A stretch of 64,000 nt of DNA, from NCBI RefSeq assembly GCF_963678635.1, contig NC_087067.1, positions 19,171,018 through 19,235,017 of the forward strand. The letters run 5' to 3'. Below the pieces are notes generated by a model. The model searched no databases and was not told the origin of the DNA. It saw only the letters and a list, made by a program, of their open reading frames with translations. The position numbers and the translations under genes were made by a program. This DNA comes from Symsagittifera roscoffensis. Lineage: Eukaryota > Xenacoelomorpha > Acoela > Convolutidae. Below, one piece after another: positions 1 to 10,973 of the stretch (its first letter is position 1; every line of letters starts with the position of its first letter).

Positions 1-1368
1 GCCATGTTCAGGTAAAATCCATCCTGTCGAAGTTATTTCGTCTGGCTCTAATTTCCGTATGTAGTGCTTGCTGAGATCCTGGTCAATTGTATTCGGGTAG
101 AGAGCCAACTTTTCTGAATTCTTGTTAAGTTGTATTTTCATCCGGTTGTATTGGGCAATTGCTGCTTTATAGTTGTTGGGAAAATTTGCATTTGGTTTCC
201 ACAGAAGTCCAAGTTGATAGCGGTTGTCGTATAATGATATGGTTTTCCGAAGTGTTTGCATAGCGTGTCTTTCGTCCGATGACATCGTTATATCAGGTGA
301 CGTGGCATAGGTTTCCATTCACCAGAATGAGGCGAGAAGATCCGAGATTTGTGCGTCGTCAGTTGATATCTGTATTGGGGTGGCTGTTGCTTGGTGGCTT
401 GAGAAGTATCCAATGTCGTTGTTCGGTCCTGCTATTGTCCATCCTAGGGCTGTAAGGACTGCTCCAGGAACATTTTGATTTCCTTTGATGATGGTCTTTG
501 GGCTGATGATGTCAATATTGTCCGTTCCAATCACTAGGGCTACGTCGTTGTTGCTGAAGTCCGGAAAACATATATCCTTAAGGTGGTCGTATTGGCTGCA
601 GATGTCGTTCAACTTTTCGGGCTCGGCTGCATTCAAGTTGATGTTCTCTTTGATTAAAACATTAGTTAGTTCAAACGCTAAAGTGTTATTTCCAAATGAA
701 TGAACTGTATTATCCACTGTCTTAGCCTCTATCGTTTGCGAGTTGAAAAAACCTCCAATGAGCAGTTGTTTTTGATGGTTAGTTTCCTCCAGTTGAAGAT
801 ATGCTGCTGTCGGTTGCGATATGTAGCTATTTGTACTTCCTGTATCAAGAAAAGCGTATACATTAAGTAATATGTTGCGTTGTCGTAATGTTACTGGTAA
901 AAGTAGCAGCAGTGAGCTGTTGATTCTTGATATCTTCTTTTGGCTGGCAAGATGGTTGACTTGATTCGGTCGCTGGTTTGGATTAAACTTCGCTGTTCTT
1001 TGTGTTCGTTGTTCGTCGTGTGGAGTTGTGTGATGATGTTGATTGCATTTGCTGCATGTGTGCTTTGATGGGCAGTCTTTTACTTGATGTTGGCCAAGGC
1101 AGTTGAAACAAAGTTTCTTTTCAGAAACGAGTCTCTTCTTCTCTTCCAAAGGTGAATTCTGATACATGCTGCAGTATGCTGGGTGGTGAGTTTGTCCGTC
1201 GAAGGGACATGGGGGTCGGGTATTCGCACACAATTTTGAGAAGTCTTCCGTGAAGGCTGGTTGGTTGATGGTCGAGATCCGTTGGCGTGTCGAAGTCTTG
1301 GGGCTATTTGTTGTCGATCGTTCAAGTCCAGGGTCATTTGCTGCGGTTGCATAGGTAAGTGACCGCAT
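1..1368 (-). pseudogene. BEL zinc knuckle, protease and start of RT; stop at 319
   Basis: Reading leftward, the frame holds a CCHC knuckle (CFNCLGQHQVKDC) followed by a second Cys/His cluster, then a retropepsin with active site FLDTGS. An in-frame TGA at 319-321 interrupts it. The same frame reopens immediately and continues to base 1 with YDNRYQLGLLWKP and PNNYKAA, the linker between protease and RT that is diagnostic of BEL/Pao Pol. The rest of Pol is outside the window. The protease keeps the canonical D-T-G, unlike the BEL copy at 47066-53047. Confidence 0.8.
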
Positions 1369-2102
1369 GCTAATGCAAACTGTCTGATCCAGTCGTTGAA
1401 GGCGATAAGGTTAGGCTGGTCGATGTTCTGGGCGGTGATGTACTGTGTCCACTGAAGCTGCTGATGGTGTTGCAATTTGTGGACGGCAAATTGAACGTAT
1501 ATTGTAGAGTTTAAATCGTCTTTGAACCCAAGCGTCCGAAATGTTTCCACCATGTTACTGATGAATGTGGAAAATTCCATGTACGAATCCCTGCGATGAG
1601 TTGATGGTTGCTTGAAGCTCTGTAGTCTGTTGACGAAGTCCTTGATGATGATGTCGGGTCGTCCATATCGTCGTCGTAGTTCGTGGAGGGCAGCGTTGGA
1701 CATAGTGCAATTGCAGGAGTAGCCACAATTAGCTTGATTTGCTTTTCCAGTCGTTAAAGTCTGTAGATGAGCCATCTTTTCGGCGTCCGAGATGGCTTGA
1801 TTGTGGATTGTTGCTTCAAAGAGTCCGAACCACATGCTCCACTTCATAGGGTTTCCGTCGAAAGGCTCGATTTTTAGTTTTGGGGGCCTAGTCATAAGAC
1901 TGTAGTTTGCTCGTGACTGTCCGTTACTTGATGTCTGAGATACTCCTGCTGGAATGAACTGCTCTTCTGTAACTATGTTGAAGCTGAGGTTTGCGTTGGT
2001 GGTGTCGTGTTCTGTTCGTTGAAGTGGTGGTCTGTCTATTTCGAAACCTGTCCTGGGGGGCTTGCTGCGGAGTATCTCGGCTATCTGAAAAGTTTTGGTC
2101 CT
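1080..2102 (-). pseudogene. BEL gag central domain (DUF1759-like), frameshifted
   Basis: The frame contains PPKLKIEPFDGNPMKWSMW and later SFIVET-like and TLGFKDDL segments. This is the usual BEL/Pao Gag core, in which a proline-rich lead is followed by a F-D/G-x-P-x-x-W motif. An in-frame ATG lies at 1895, but the frame is open upstream to about 2102 with Gag-like sequence. At its 3' end it runs into the frame of the zinc-knuckle/protease part (1-1368), and the useful frame switches somewhere between 1368 and about 1200. It probably forms the capsid in intact relatives. Confidence 0.7.
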
Positions 2103-2513
2103 CTACTGTTTGCTGAACTGATGATCCGGGTCTAGTATTGTCTGTTGTTGCACTGAATCACCTGTGTGGGGTGCTTGAACTGTGGTGGCATTAGTGTTGT
2201 GCTGTTGTGGAGTTGTCTCTGCTGTGTTTTCTTGTAGCATCTGTCTAAGTTCATCCATGATGTCGTCGTGTTCGTCTTGTATATCAGTGAAGCGGTTAAT
2301 GAGATCCTCCGCAGTGGCGTGCTCAGTCGGGTGGTCTACAAGGTACGTAGTGATGTCTTCCAAATTGCTGACAATTTTCTTCATCTCGGTTTCTGAGTCA
2401 GCTATGTTGTAGTTTGTTTTGATGTCATTGATGGCTTTTCGTACTCGTCTGAAGAGGCGCTCTAGTTGGGCGATGAGAAGATTTCTCTGCGGGAGAGTGG
2501 TTTTGTTGGGCAT
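2103..2513 (-). CDS. BEL gag N-terminal part
   Basis: A 136-codon frame starting at an ATG about 300 bases downstream of the LTR. It is charged and helical-looking (RLFRRVRKAINDIK, then acidic stretches), ending in a Gln/Thr-rich tail, as in the N-terminal region of BEL Gag proteins. The frame stops at 2103, and the following Gag sequence continues in another frame that is open from about 2102 to 1080. I read this as one frameshift in an originally continuous gag. Confidence 0.6.
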   Translation of the reverse strand: MPNKTTLPQRNLLIAQLERLFRRVRKAINDIKTNYNIADSETEMKKIVSNLEDITTYLVDHPTEHATAEDLINRFTDIQDEHDDIMDELRQMLQENTAETTPQQHNTNATTVQAPHTGDSVQQQTILDPDHQFSKQ

Positions 2514-2812
2514 TGCTAGTTTGTCGTAGTTGATCGTTGCAGTTGTTGTAGATGTCGTATCCAGTCGTAGTTTTGACCTACTTTGTTAGTTCCTGTCCTA
2601 GGTAGCTAGACCTAAACTTAAAAAGGAACGAAGCAAAAGAAAAATGGAGCGGTAAATATATTTTCAAATAAGTATAACGATATAAAATAAGCAATTGAAA
2701 GTTACAAATGCTTTATAGTAAATCGTTCTGATACCTAAACAGGCGGAAAGTAATATAAACAAAACGTAAAGTTAACGTCCCTATACCAAAGTTCAGCTAT
2801 GGGAGTCCAAAT

Positions 2813-3177
2813 TGTTAAACCGATTTTTTTTAATCTTGAGCAACTGCAAAACGAGTAATCCTTGGTTGGCACTTAAGACAAACTGTGCTTCCAGCCTGGT
2901 CAGGGGGTAGAGCATAGGTGTGGTTTCTGGCAATTTAGCTGAGTGCCATATAGAAAACGAAAATGTAATCGTTTCTAGTTTACACGATGTACTTGAGTCT
3001 TTTTTGCTTTGAACTTTGATTTGATTATAAATTAGTTGGTTGCACGTGTTTGGTAATTCAGTTTTGTATTTTTTTTTGAGTTTTGGTTTTCAATTTCTTT
3101 CCCGGAGTTTTCCTGATTTCATGTGAAAAGTTGAAGTCATCTAAGATGGTTGTCAATTGTCAAATTGGCATATAACA
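2813..3177 (-). repeat. Probable 5' LTR of the left BEL element
   Basis: On the minus strand the segment starts TGTTATATGCC and ends GTTTAACA, a TGTTA/TAACA inverted pair typical of BEL LTRs. It is followed two to three bases later by TGGACTCCCATAGC, which sits where a primer-binding site should. The partner LTR is outside the window, so these limits are inferred from the termini and not from an alignment. Confidence 0.55.
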
Positions 3178-3569
3178 ACCTTAAAAAAACAGATCTGATG
3201 TGTTCTGATTTGATGCGATTGAGTTTCTGCTGAAAACTGAGCTAGTTAAATCCATCATTTCCGAGTCTGTATCAAAATTAACAACAAAATAAACAAACAC
3301 CTTTTCTAAATCCAAACATCTTTTTATTTGTTTTTCCAGATATTCGTATGTTTTGAGATAATTCTATAAGAGTATCAATGGCTTACACCATTTTCTGGAA
3401 CCGAAACAATGTGGTATAAATACTTATAATAGATGGTTTTGCAACTCTAGAACAATTGTTCAGTTACCGTGCCTATTTTCGGAGTTATTGACCTGGACTT
3501 ACAAAGTCCCATAAGAAAAAATTTATATTGTTTTGGACTGGATTTAGGTTAGCTTGTATAAGACTTTTG
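3178..3569. other. Non-coding, AT-rich
   Basis: I see no reading frame, splice pair or repeat that I can support here. It lies between the presumed BEL LTR and the MITE. Confidence 0.5.
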
Positions 3570-3773
3570 GGCTCTTTTTCCTTTTCCCCCCACCTCACAC
3601 GAGCTGCAAGATATTAGTGTAACGAGTAGTTTTACGAGGTTGAGTATGAGGACTAAATATGTTTGTCGTGGCCTTATCAGTCTGTATGTAAATTTTCAGA
3701 ACAATCGGACAATGTGGACAACAAGTTCACATGTAAAAAATTGCAGGTGGGGGGGGGGAAAGGAAAAAGAGCC
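3570..3773. mobile_element. Small MITE with 8-bp target duplication
   Basis: The ends are inverted repeats of about 27 bases, GGCTCTTTTTCC... and ...GGAAAAAGAGCC, continuing into C-rich and G-rich arms. The same 8 bases, GACTTTTG, flank both sides (3562-3569 and 3774-3781). The element is 204 bases with no coding capacity. An 8-bp duplication fits hAT-type transposition, although the tip is not the common CAGGGG form. Confidence 0.8.
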
Positions 3774-4006
3774 GACTTTTGATATTCAAAAAATGCTTTT
3801 TTTTCTGTCATTTTAATGGAAATATTAGAAAAAATGCATCAGTGTAATAGTGTATGCATTTCTTACGACTTCAATAATTTTGTCGAGTCTGTGCAGTTTT
3901 TTTGGTTTTCTTTTAATTCTGTGTTTCAAGTCTTTGCATACCTACTGTTGAAAATATCGGGTTGAAGTTGTCGCACACGTTTTCTCAGAAGCTTGAGGTT
4001 GATTAG

Positions 4007-4093
4007 ATGTTTTTCACCACCGGGCTGATGTTTGTACTGCTTATTGCCAGCGCGATGTCTTGGATCTCATGCGTCCAATATATCACCAACGAT
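4007..4093 (+). CDS. Possible signal-peptide exon
   Basis: A short frame begins MFFTTGLMFVLLIASAMSW, which is a convincing signal-peptide hydrophobic core with a small-residue cleavage region. It ends after 28 codons at a TAA. If it is real it should splice before the stop. A phase-0 GT occurs after the TGC codon near 4072 but is a weak donor. The next candidate exon (4300-4403) also starts in phase 0, which is compatible. I do not recognise the protein. Confidence 0.25.
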
Positions 4094-4299
4094 TAAACAA
4101 ATGAACTACAGTCTTTCGACGTCACTCGTGTACTGCTTGCTTTGCCCAGTAAATTTCCATCATTGAAAAGCGTACAAATGCAAAGATTGGGGATCACACG
4201 ACAGTTTTGCAGAGATAGGACACTTTTGATCTCCTGAAAATTGCTTTGAAAATTATTTGGGGCAAAATGGGCTCTCCCGATGTTGCCTTGCCTTTTCAG

Positions 4300-4403
4300 T
4301 GCCAAAATATTTTTAGCGGTGTATCGTATGACGTGAGAGGAAGGATTAATGCCGGCGATTACTACAAAAAGCTGGGATTCGACAAGTGGGCAGCGGCAGT
4401 TAG
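4300..4403 (+). CDS. Candidate internal coding exon, protein unknown
   Basis: The segment follows a good acceptor (ccttttcag) and ends at TTAG|GTAAAC, a good donor. It is open in one frame for 34 codons and two extra bases. The translation includes SYDVRGRINAGDYY and KKLGFDKWAAAV, and its base composition is more balanced than the flanks, as expected for an exon. Giant element copy 1 begins 500 bases downstream, so any following exon may have been pushed more than 16 kb away. I found no phase-2 partner after 20757 and do not recognise the family. Confidence 0.35.
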
Positions 4404-4900
4404 GTAAACTGCTACCGTTAAAGTATGTTGCTTTTTGTTGAAACTAACTCTCAGTGATGGCCATTCAATGGCTAATGAGTATACTTAGGACTACAGAGGA
4501 ATCAATACTCCCGAGTAGCTGCCCTCAATTCAATCCAGAACAATTTTAAAACTAAATTATCAACCTAACTACTTCGCACTTCAAAAATTGCATATTATAA
4601 GCAAAAAACTCATATAACTGATTCGAACCTAGCCGAATGGGCAATTTTCAAACCCTTCAAATTTTACTTAAATCGGTCGTATTTGAAAAAAAATTTATAC
4701 ACCAAATTTTTAATCTTCATTTTATGATATCTTGATAACTCATGATAACTTGGTATCTGCGCTGAGAGTTTTTGTTGCCATTGCGTAAATTCGTCTTGAA
4801 GCTAGAAATTATGGCTGCCTTCTCAACTTTTTCTCTCAATCACAAAACATAGAGGGACTGAAAACCTACTCAAATAAGAAAAAAGAATCTGAAATAAAAT

Positions 4901-5310
4901 TGGAACCTGATCTAAACTATATTTTATGATTGGATAAATTAGATATTTTACCACTGTAAAGTATTTAATATTAACCAATTATGATCCATCTAACTAACAA
5001 CCCACTTATTTGCAAGTGCTGAAATTACTTGTAATTTCAGCACCAGAGAGATTTGAATTTAACTTAGGAATTAGTTGTCTCTCCAAGAGAACTTCAGCAG
5101 CCGCAACAAACCAGTATACCCTAGATCTATTGAGCCTAGCAGAGACTAGTTAAACACCCTGAGACTAGAAAGTATAAGAGTAAGATTAGGATCGGTATTA
5201 GACTAAGAAGTTGCATGTATCTATCCGGCCGAAAATAAGATAGCGTGACGAGCAGACGGTGTACCCTATCCGAAATTACTCTATGAGTTAACTACATCGG
5301 TCTTAACTCA
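4901..5310 (+). repeat. 5' LTR of giant element copy 1
   Basis: Starts TGGAACCTGATC and ends CTTAACTCA, so it has TG...CA ends. It aligns without gaps to 20343-20752 and, inverted, to 27555-27964 and 45897-46306. The segment AAATTACttgTAATTT inside it is a small perfect palindrome shared by all four LTRs. Confidence 0.95.
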
Positions 5311-5312
5311 TC

Positions 5313-5330
5313 TGGTGCGACCAAAAGTCT
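5313..5330 (+). promoter_or_regulatory. Primer-binding site of giant element copy 1
   Basis: TGGTGCGACCAAAAGTC starts two bases after the LTR and begins with TGG, as needed to pair with a tRNA CCA end. Copy 2 has TGGTGCGACCATAAGTC in the same place. I could not assign the primer tRNA from memory; it is not the common Lys or Ser type. Confidence 0.6.
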
Positions 5331-5397
5331 CGAATAAGACCTTAATAGCTTAGAATTAACCAAAAATAGATTAGAATTCAGACAAAACATTTTCAAA

Positions 5398-5631
5398 ATG
5401 TTATACGATAATAATTTAATCGAAATGTCTCTACGACTCAATAGATCAGAGCCAATATTCCGAACGATAATAGAACTACCCGGAATTGGAAGAAGACCTC
5501 GAACAAGAGACGACATACGACAAAGTAGAAACTTACCAAATAGTTTTATGATCGTACGGCAAAAGCCAACACAAACTTTTATATTTAGAATCTTATTGGC
5601 AATGAATTTAGATTTTCATTTGCAAACATAA
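5398..5631 (+). CDS. Giant element leader ORF1, 77 aa (copy 1)
   Basis: An intact 77-codon ORF between the primer site and gag, starting at ATG 87 bases after the LTR. Copy 2 has an ORF of exactly the same length at 45576-45809. By eye 67 of 77 residues agree, and the last third, including RQKPTQTF and LLAMNLDFHLQT, is nearly identical. The protein is basic and Arg-rich in the middle (RRPRTRDDIRQSRN). It has no signal peptide and no domain I recognise. Most other genes of both copies are broken while this one is open in both. A leader peptide or an RNA-binding regulator are possible roles, but neither is shown. Confidence 0.55.
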   Translation: MLYDNNLIEMSLRLNRSEPIFRTIIELPGIGRRPRTRDDIRQSRNLPNSFMIVRQKPTQTFIFRILLAMNLDFHLQT

Positions 5632-5904
5632 AAAATTGAAGTCAATCTTCATGATCATTTCAGGCGCTAAACAAAATTATTAATATACAATAACGATTGA
5701 TAAAAAGATCTCAGATCGTTTTCCTAATTAATGCAGTCTTATATAAAACATGTTTGAAAAATATTTATCGAAAATGAAAATAAAAATTAGTAGCATGACA
5801 ACAAATTATCATAAGCTCACTAATATCATTAAAAGACTAAATCTTTTTCGTAAATAAATTTAAACCAAATTAAACTTAAATTTACTTAATTTTAAAAAAA
5901 ATTA

Positions 5905-5990
5905 GATCATCAAGGCTTATCCTTGGATCTCAATAAATTTTTCATTTCATTAAATTTAAAACCTGATCATCAAGGCCTATCCTTGGATCA
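5905..5990 (+). repeat. Pair of near-palindromic leader repeats
   Basis: GATCATCAAGGCTTATCC followed by TTGGATC occurs near 5908 and again, with one change, near 5965, about 57 bases apart. Each unit can fold through ATCAAGG pairing with CCTTGGAT. Copy 2 carries the same pair near 45170 and 45226. It lies in the untranslated leader between ORF1 and ORF2. Confidence 0.7.
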
Positions 5991-6044
5991 AAAAGAATAA
6001 TTTTGTTCTCCCCCACCCACTTAACAAGTTTCTAACGACCTCAA

Positions 6045-6425
6045 ACGTCGATTCACTATCCAACCCTTCCAAACGACCCAAGACTAATAGAAACTTTTAA
6101 ATAAAAGTAACCATTCAAATTAGGATAAACAGTGAAGAACTCCGGTTATTCATCCTTCACTTGAACCCTCCTCTTACCAGACCCAGGATAGATCTTAAAC
6201 TTAGTAAATTTAAAATAGTACCTAATGAACTACTTGCGTTCTAATTATACCTGAACCTTGTGGATCGGTTTACTATTCTCCAACCTTTGAACACAATCAC
6301 TACCCCTAAGTAAGATTAAGTAAGTTAACACCTTAGCTTAGACTAGCCACGAGACAGTAAAAAATCGTTCCTCGGAATCGATATACTTTTCTCTCCAACC
6401 CTAAATAAAAAGACCCAGGTTAAGC
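6045..6425 (+). repeat. Three degenerate leader repeats
   Basis: A motif of the form ATCGAT/ATTCACTAT...CCAACCCT recurs near 6050, 6262 and 6377, each followed at a distance by AGACCCAGG or GACCCAAG. The corresponding series is present in the leader of copy 2 (about 44750-45115, inverted). These are untranslated; a packaging signal or protein-binding array is possible. Confidence 0.5.
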
Positions 6426-6506
6426 TAACCAAAAAATTGTAAGGACTAACAGTCTAAGAAAATAGAAAATACCTAACAACTTTTTGCATCCCTCATCCTA
6501 AACCTT

Positions 6507-6968
6507 ATGTCATTCAAAAATCTAGAAAATAAACAAACAATCGTTTTACACAACTGTGAGATAGATAACCAAAAATACGATCTTGTCATCACACCTCATA
6601 CACAAACAGTTGGATACATTAGAACAAAATGACTAACAATAAACAGAAAAATCATAAACAAACAAAGACAAATCACACGAAAAAGATTTTCAAAAAATAG
6701 AAACGCATTTTCAGAATCAGAAGCCAGCAATTTAGATGAACTCTACAAATTAAAAGAATCAATTGATAAAAATTGTCCCATTCACGATCAAATAAATTTT
6801 TCCGATTCAGAAACAACTTCAAATTCATCAAAAAGAGGAAAAAGAAGAATAAAAAAGCAATACAAACACAAACCAGTGTACTTGTATAATTGGAATCAAC
6901 CAATTAGACACATCGATAGTTATATATTAACAGTCATTAAACGAAAAAGTGAGCCACACTCAAAGTGA
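6507..6968 (+). pseudogene. Giant element ORF2, basic protein (copy 1, one stop)
   Basis: A 153-codon frame from ATG 6507 with a single in-frame TGA at 6630-6632, where copy 2 has CGA. The product is strongly basic, with Lys/Arg clusters such as KRGKRRIKKQYKHK, separated by an acidic Ser-rich stretch. It resembles the layout of small nuclear or nucleolar retroviral regulators, but there is no sequence match I can name. Its end overlaps the start of gag by about 20 bases in another frame. Confidence 0.5.
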
Positions 6969-9900
6969 CGATAGTCCAGATGACGAAGAGGTTTACCCCT
7001 TCCTCATAGATGCACCCGATAATAGAGGGCAACATGATTTTTACAAGAATTTACTCGTAAATTTGTTTGAACCCGGAATCAGTCCATGCAAAGCAGAATT
7101 CCCAGATGTAAAATCAAAAGACAAATTATTGAACAATATTTGAAAGATATATGTAACTTAACACAACAATATGGAATCTACACCATAGAATTCAGCACAA
7201 CAAATACGAATCATCGTAAATATGTAATTCAAACAGATGATCTTGAATTAGAATTTTCAAAAATATTCTTAGAATATATTAAAAGCATACAATATCACAA
7301 TTCACAAAGAGCAAATTCTATATTCACTAACGAAGTTTTTGCAATAATATATACCTATGTTTCTATATTAGAAAAAACAGAATTTCAAAGTTTCTCACCA
7401 ACCAAAACATCCAAACATACAAAAGTACGACATGAAATCACGTTATTTTCCACTTTTCTACATATAATCAAAGAAAATATCACTAAAGACGATGTTTCAC
7501 AACACACAAAACATGACTTACAAAAAATTTTGGCATGGTTTATAATATACTATTTCACACATAATATAGACTTAATTTCACAAGCAAGAAAAAATTTCAG
7601 ACCTCAAAATCCAAATGATGATACTGCCATCACAGAATAATCAGACTACGTTTGGGACCCTGAATGGTTTCATCCTACATTTATAAATATCCCACAATCA
7701 ATCTCAAGTCAAGCAATTAGTGCAATATCTTACCACAGAGATTATGTAAAAGTAGTACCACTAACCATTGATGCAACACCATTAAACTACAATACATTTT
7801 TACCTGATACACGAAATAACAGTTTAAATTCGACCGTCATACACAATGAAAACCTTAATGGAACTAGAAATCTTACACAACAAGATATTCAAACACCATC
7901 ACACTTCATAAATGAAGAAATTGTCCAAACAACAGCAACTACACAACAAAGTATTTCACCAATACATCCAAATTTAACAACACCAAGAAATACAAATACT
8001 TCACTGGCACAAGTAACCTTACAATCAACCGTTAAACTTTCGGTTGCTCCAAAATATTCGCATATGGATTATCAAACATATAGACCCATGACAGTACCAT
8101 CAAAACCACGAAGAACGTTCACAAGAAACACTTTTGCAGAACACAGTTATAATTATGCACATTCGTCAAAAACAAACTACCCCCCACGAAAAACTAATAA
8201 TAATCATGTATGTTCTCACTATTGGGATAACCCAATGACAACAACCAACTCAGTAAATTTTCGAACTAATTCACATCCTCCACAGGATCATAGTGAAAAC
8301 TACCCATTCTTTCAACAAAATAAAAATAAAAAGCAAGCACCTCATCATACGGATTACTTATTATCTGATGATGATGATTTACAACCAGAAATGTTTGCAC
8401 CATATACCCAAGAATATCGCAAACAAGGATCGCGACGACCTCATACATATAAAAGAATTTTTTCTCCAAACCCAACAGATACACGAAATCAACAACCAAT
8501 ACATATGCCAAATCCAACTAATACACAATCTATTCAACCAATTCAACCACAAAACCCAATGACTATGCACTCGTATCAACCAACTCAAATGCAAAATGAA
8601 ATACCACTTCCATATTACCTTCAACAACACGAAATAACAAAAAATCAACTTTCAAATTTTCAGCAAATGCCAAATGCCGCAGAATCACTACAGATGACAA
8701 TGAATCCATACCTCATGGGTGGATTATCAATAACATCAAATAAACCACTGATGGTATTTACAGGAACGGATCCTGAATATTCTGTAGAAGATTATTTAAA
8801 TGCAGTGACAGCAAATTTAATATTAAATATAGGACCTGAACCAATTAATACGCCACTACATCAAAATAGGATACATAGACGCACAGCATTGATACAAACA
8901 ACCTTAGATGGCGCAGCTCAAAAGTGGTTTTCAGTATTACCTATAGAAATAAAATCAGACTGGAAAAGATTTACACAAGAACTTTCAAAAATGATTGACT
9001 CCGAAAGAAATAAACAACACCAAAGAGTTTTATGTAATGAAGTTCGCAGATTACCAAATGAAACCATCAAACAATTAGCAGTACGTATCGAAATACTAGT
9101 TCGAAAAGCATATTCACTTAATACACATGACTATGAAGACACAAAAATGACAGAAATTTTTATGATGACCTTAACACCTCAATTAAGGAAAATAGCAACA
9201 AAAAAGAGAGCATCTCATCCTTCTTCAATTCGAGAGCCAGATTTAGATTTTCGAAAACTAGAAGACAAACTAGAGCAAGCGGAAATCACAATGAAACTTG
9301 AAGAAACAGAAAATCTAAAACTACAATATGTTAATCGAATTGAAACAAACACTGCACATATAAATAACATACAGGAATCAGATACAGACATGGTTGAAAA
9401 AATCACTGAAATACTAAATATTTATGAAAAACACCCAAATGTTAAAGGCAAACCATCTTTCAAAAAATGGTGTAACTATTGCCGACAATACGGACATAGT
9501 ATTTCCGAATGTAGACAAAAACAACAAGATAACCAAAACAAACCTCAAAAACATAAAGAACCAAATAAATCGTTCTACCAATATATGAAAAAAGATCAAA
9601 ATCTACCAAGCAAAATTATATATAAAAACAACATTTCAGGAAAACCACTTCCGAACAACACCAATTACACAAGGAATCAATCACCATATAACTCAAGTTA
9701 TAGAGGAAGATCACTAGAACAAAGAAATACACAGAATTCTTAACAAAATAATTATAATCGATCAAATAGTCGAAATAACTATTCGAGATCAAATTCTAAT
9801 GCAACACAATTTGTTTCCAGATCCAGTTCCCAATCAAACCCGAGAAATTAACACTATGCAAATAATCAATCACGAAACTCATCATACAACAGAAATAGAA

Positions 9901-10973
9901 ACTATTCACATAATCGAAATAGAAATTATTCGAACAATCGAAATCAGAATTACCCGAACAATCGATCAAGAAATAACTCATATAATAGATCAAATTATCA
10001 AAACAGATCACGAAATAATTCTTAAATTGAATTTCAAGTTATAATAATCAATACAGAAATTTTTCTCAGTCCCCACATAGGAATAATAACCATCATACTA
10101 ATTCTAAACATCGAACGAAACAGAAGTAGTACACCAAAACATCAAAGACAAATTAATCAAGAACAGTCAAATGAAGAAACAACATCAGACCCCCCAGGTA
10201 TTGATGACACAGGAAGTAACGAACTACAACTAAATCAAATAAACTGTGGGTCATTAGATACAGAAAGTGATACAGAAAATACCATCTCCGTAAATATGAT
10301 AACAGTCGAAAACGACTACGAACCTATCATATATGAACAACCTTTTACATCACATATATACGAAAATCAATTGGAACACCTTCACAATTATTATATTGAA
10401 CCCATCAATACTACACAAACTGCACAAGGAATAAACGAAATTAACACGGTAAATAAACCCGATGAAAATGACAAAACAAAATGTTTAAACACAAATCATA
10501 TTTATCAAAATAAACAAAAAGAACAACCCAGAGAAAAAATTTGGACAATACCATTTCTCTTAGAAAGTCCAAGAAACAAAGAATTTCAACCACCAGTTCT
10601 TGAAATTGATTTTTTATTTGATTCAGGAGCAGAATCAAACATAATTAATATTCCCACATGGAATGAAATCAAAACATTACATCCAAAATTAACGCCTCTT
10701 GCAACCTCTACTAAATTAGCAACAGCACAAGGATCAACATTAGTAAATTATGGAAAAATCCAATTATTCCTCCTCCCCACAAGAACAATGGAGCAAAACA
10801 AAAATCTAAACAAACCATTTAAACAAATATTTCATATCACTGATATTAAACACAATATCATTGGCATACCATTTATATCAAAATATATACCAACAATCAA
10901 CATCTTGAATAGTAAAATAATGATCAAAGATATGAACACAAAAACAAAAAATACAGCTCTAACATTTTTTTAA
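6949..10973 (+). pseudogene. Giant element gag and protease, decayed (copy 1)
   Basis: The gag start is GTG at 6949 where copy 2 has ATG. One base is missing near 7110 relative to copy 2. Stops occur at 7638-7640 and 9741-9743, and the RNA-binding tail is frameshifted near 9.7-10.2 kb. Long open pieces remain: 7086-7640, 8064-9743 (Gag core and CCHC knuckle WCNYCRQYGHSISEC) and 10296-10973 (protease, active site DSGAES). A TAA at 10971 falls where copy 2 reads Gln. Gag and protease are in one frame in the common ancestor of the two copies, with no frameshift signal between them. Confidence 0.85.

Larger units (their letters stand above)
1..3177 (-). mobile_element. BEL/Pao LTR retrotransposon, 5' part, decayed
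   Basis: The element reads on the minus strand from a 5' LTR near 2813-3177 down to the window edge, where it is cut in RT. Order seen: LTR, primer site, gag, zinc knuckle, protease, start of RT. Gag and protease resemble the second BEL element at 46922-53350 but are clearly a different family. The reading frame is broken at least three times (frame changes near 2103 and between 1080 and 1368, and a stop at 319-321), so this copy cannot make a full polyprotein. The 3' LTR lies outside the window, so no target duplication can be checked. Confidence 0.85.

Noticed and set aside
2885..2930. tRNA-like phrase TGGTCAGGGGGTAGAGC
   Set aside because: No cloverleaf could be built around it and no B-box follows. 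It lies within the presumed BEL LTR.
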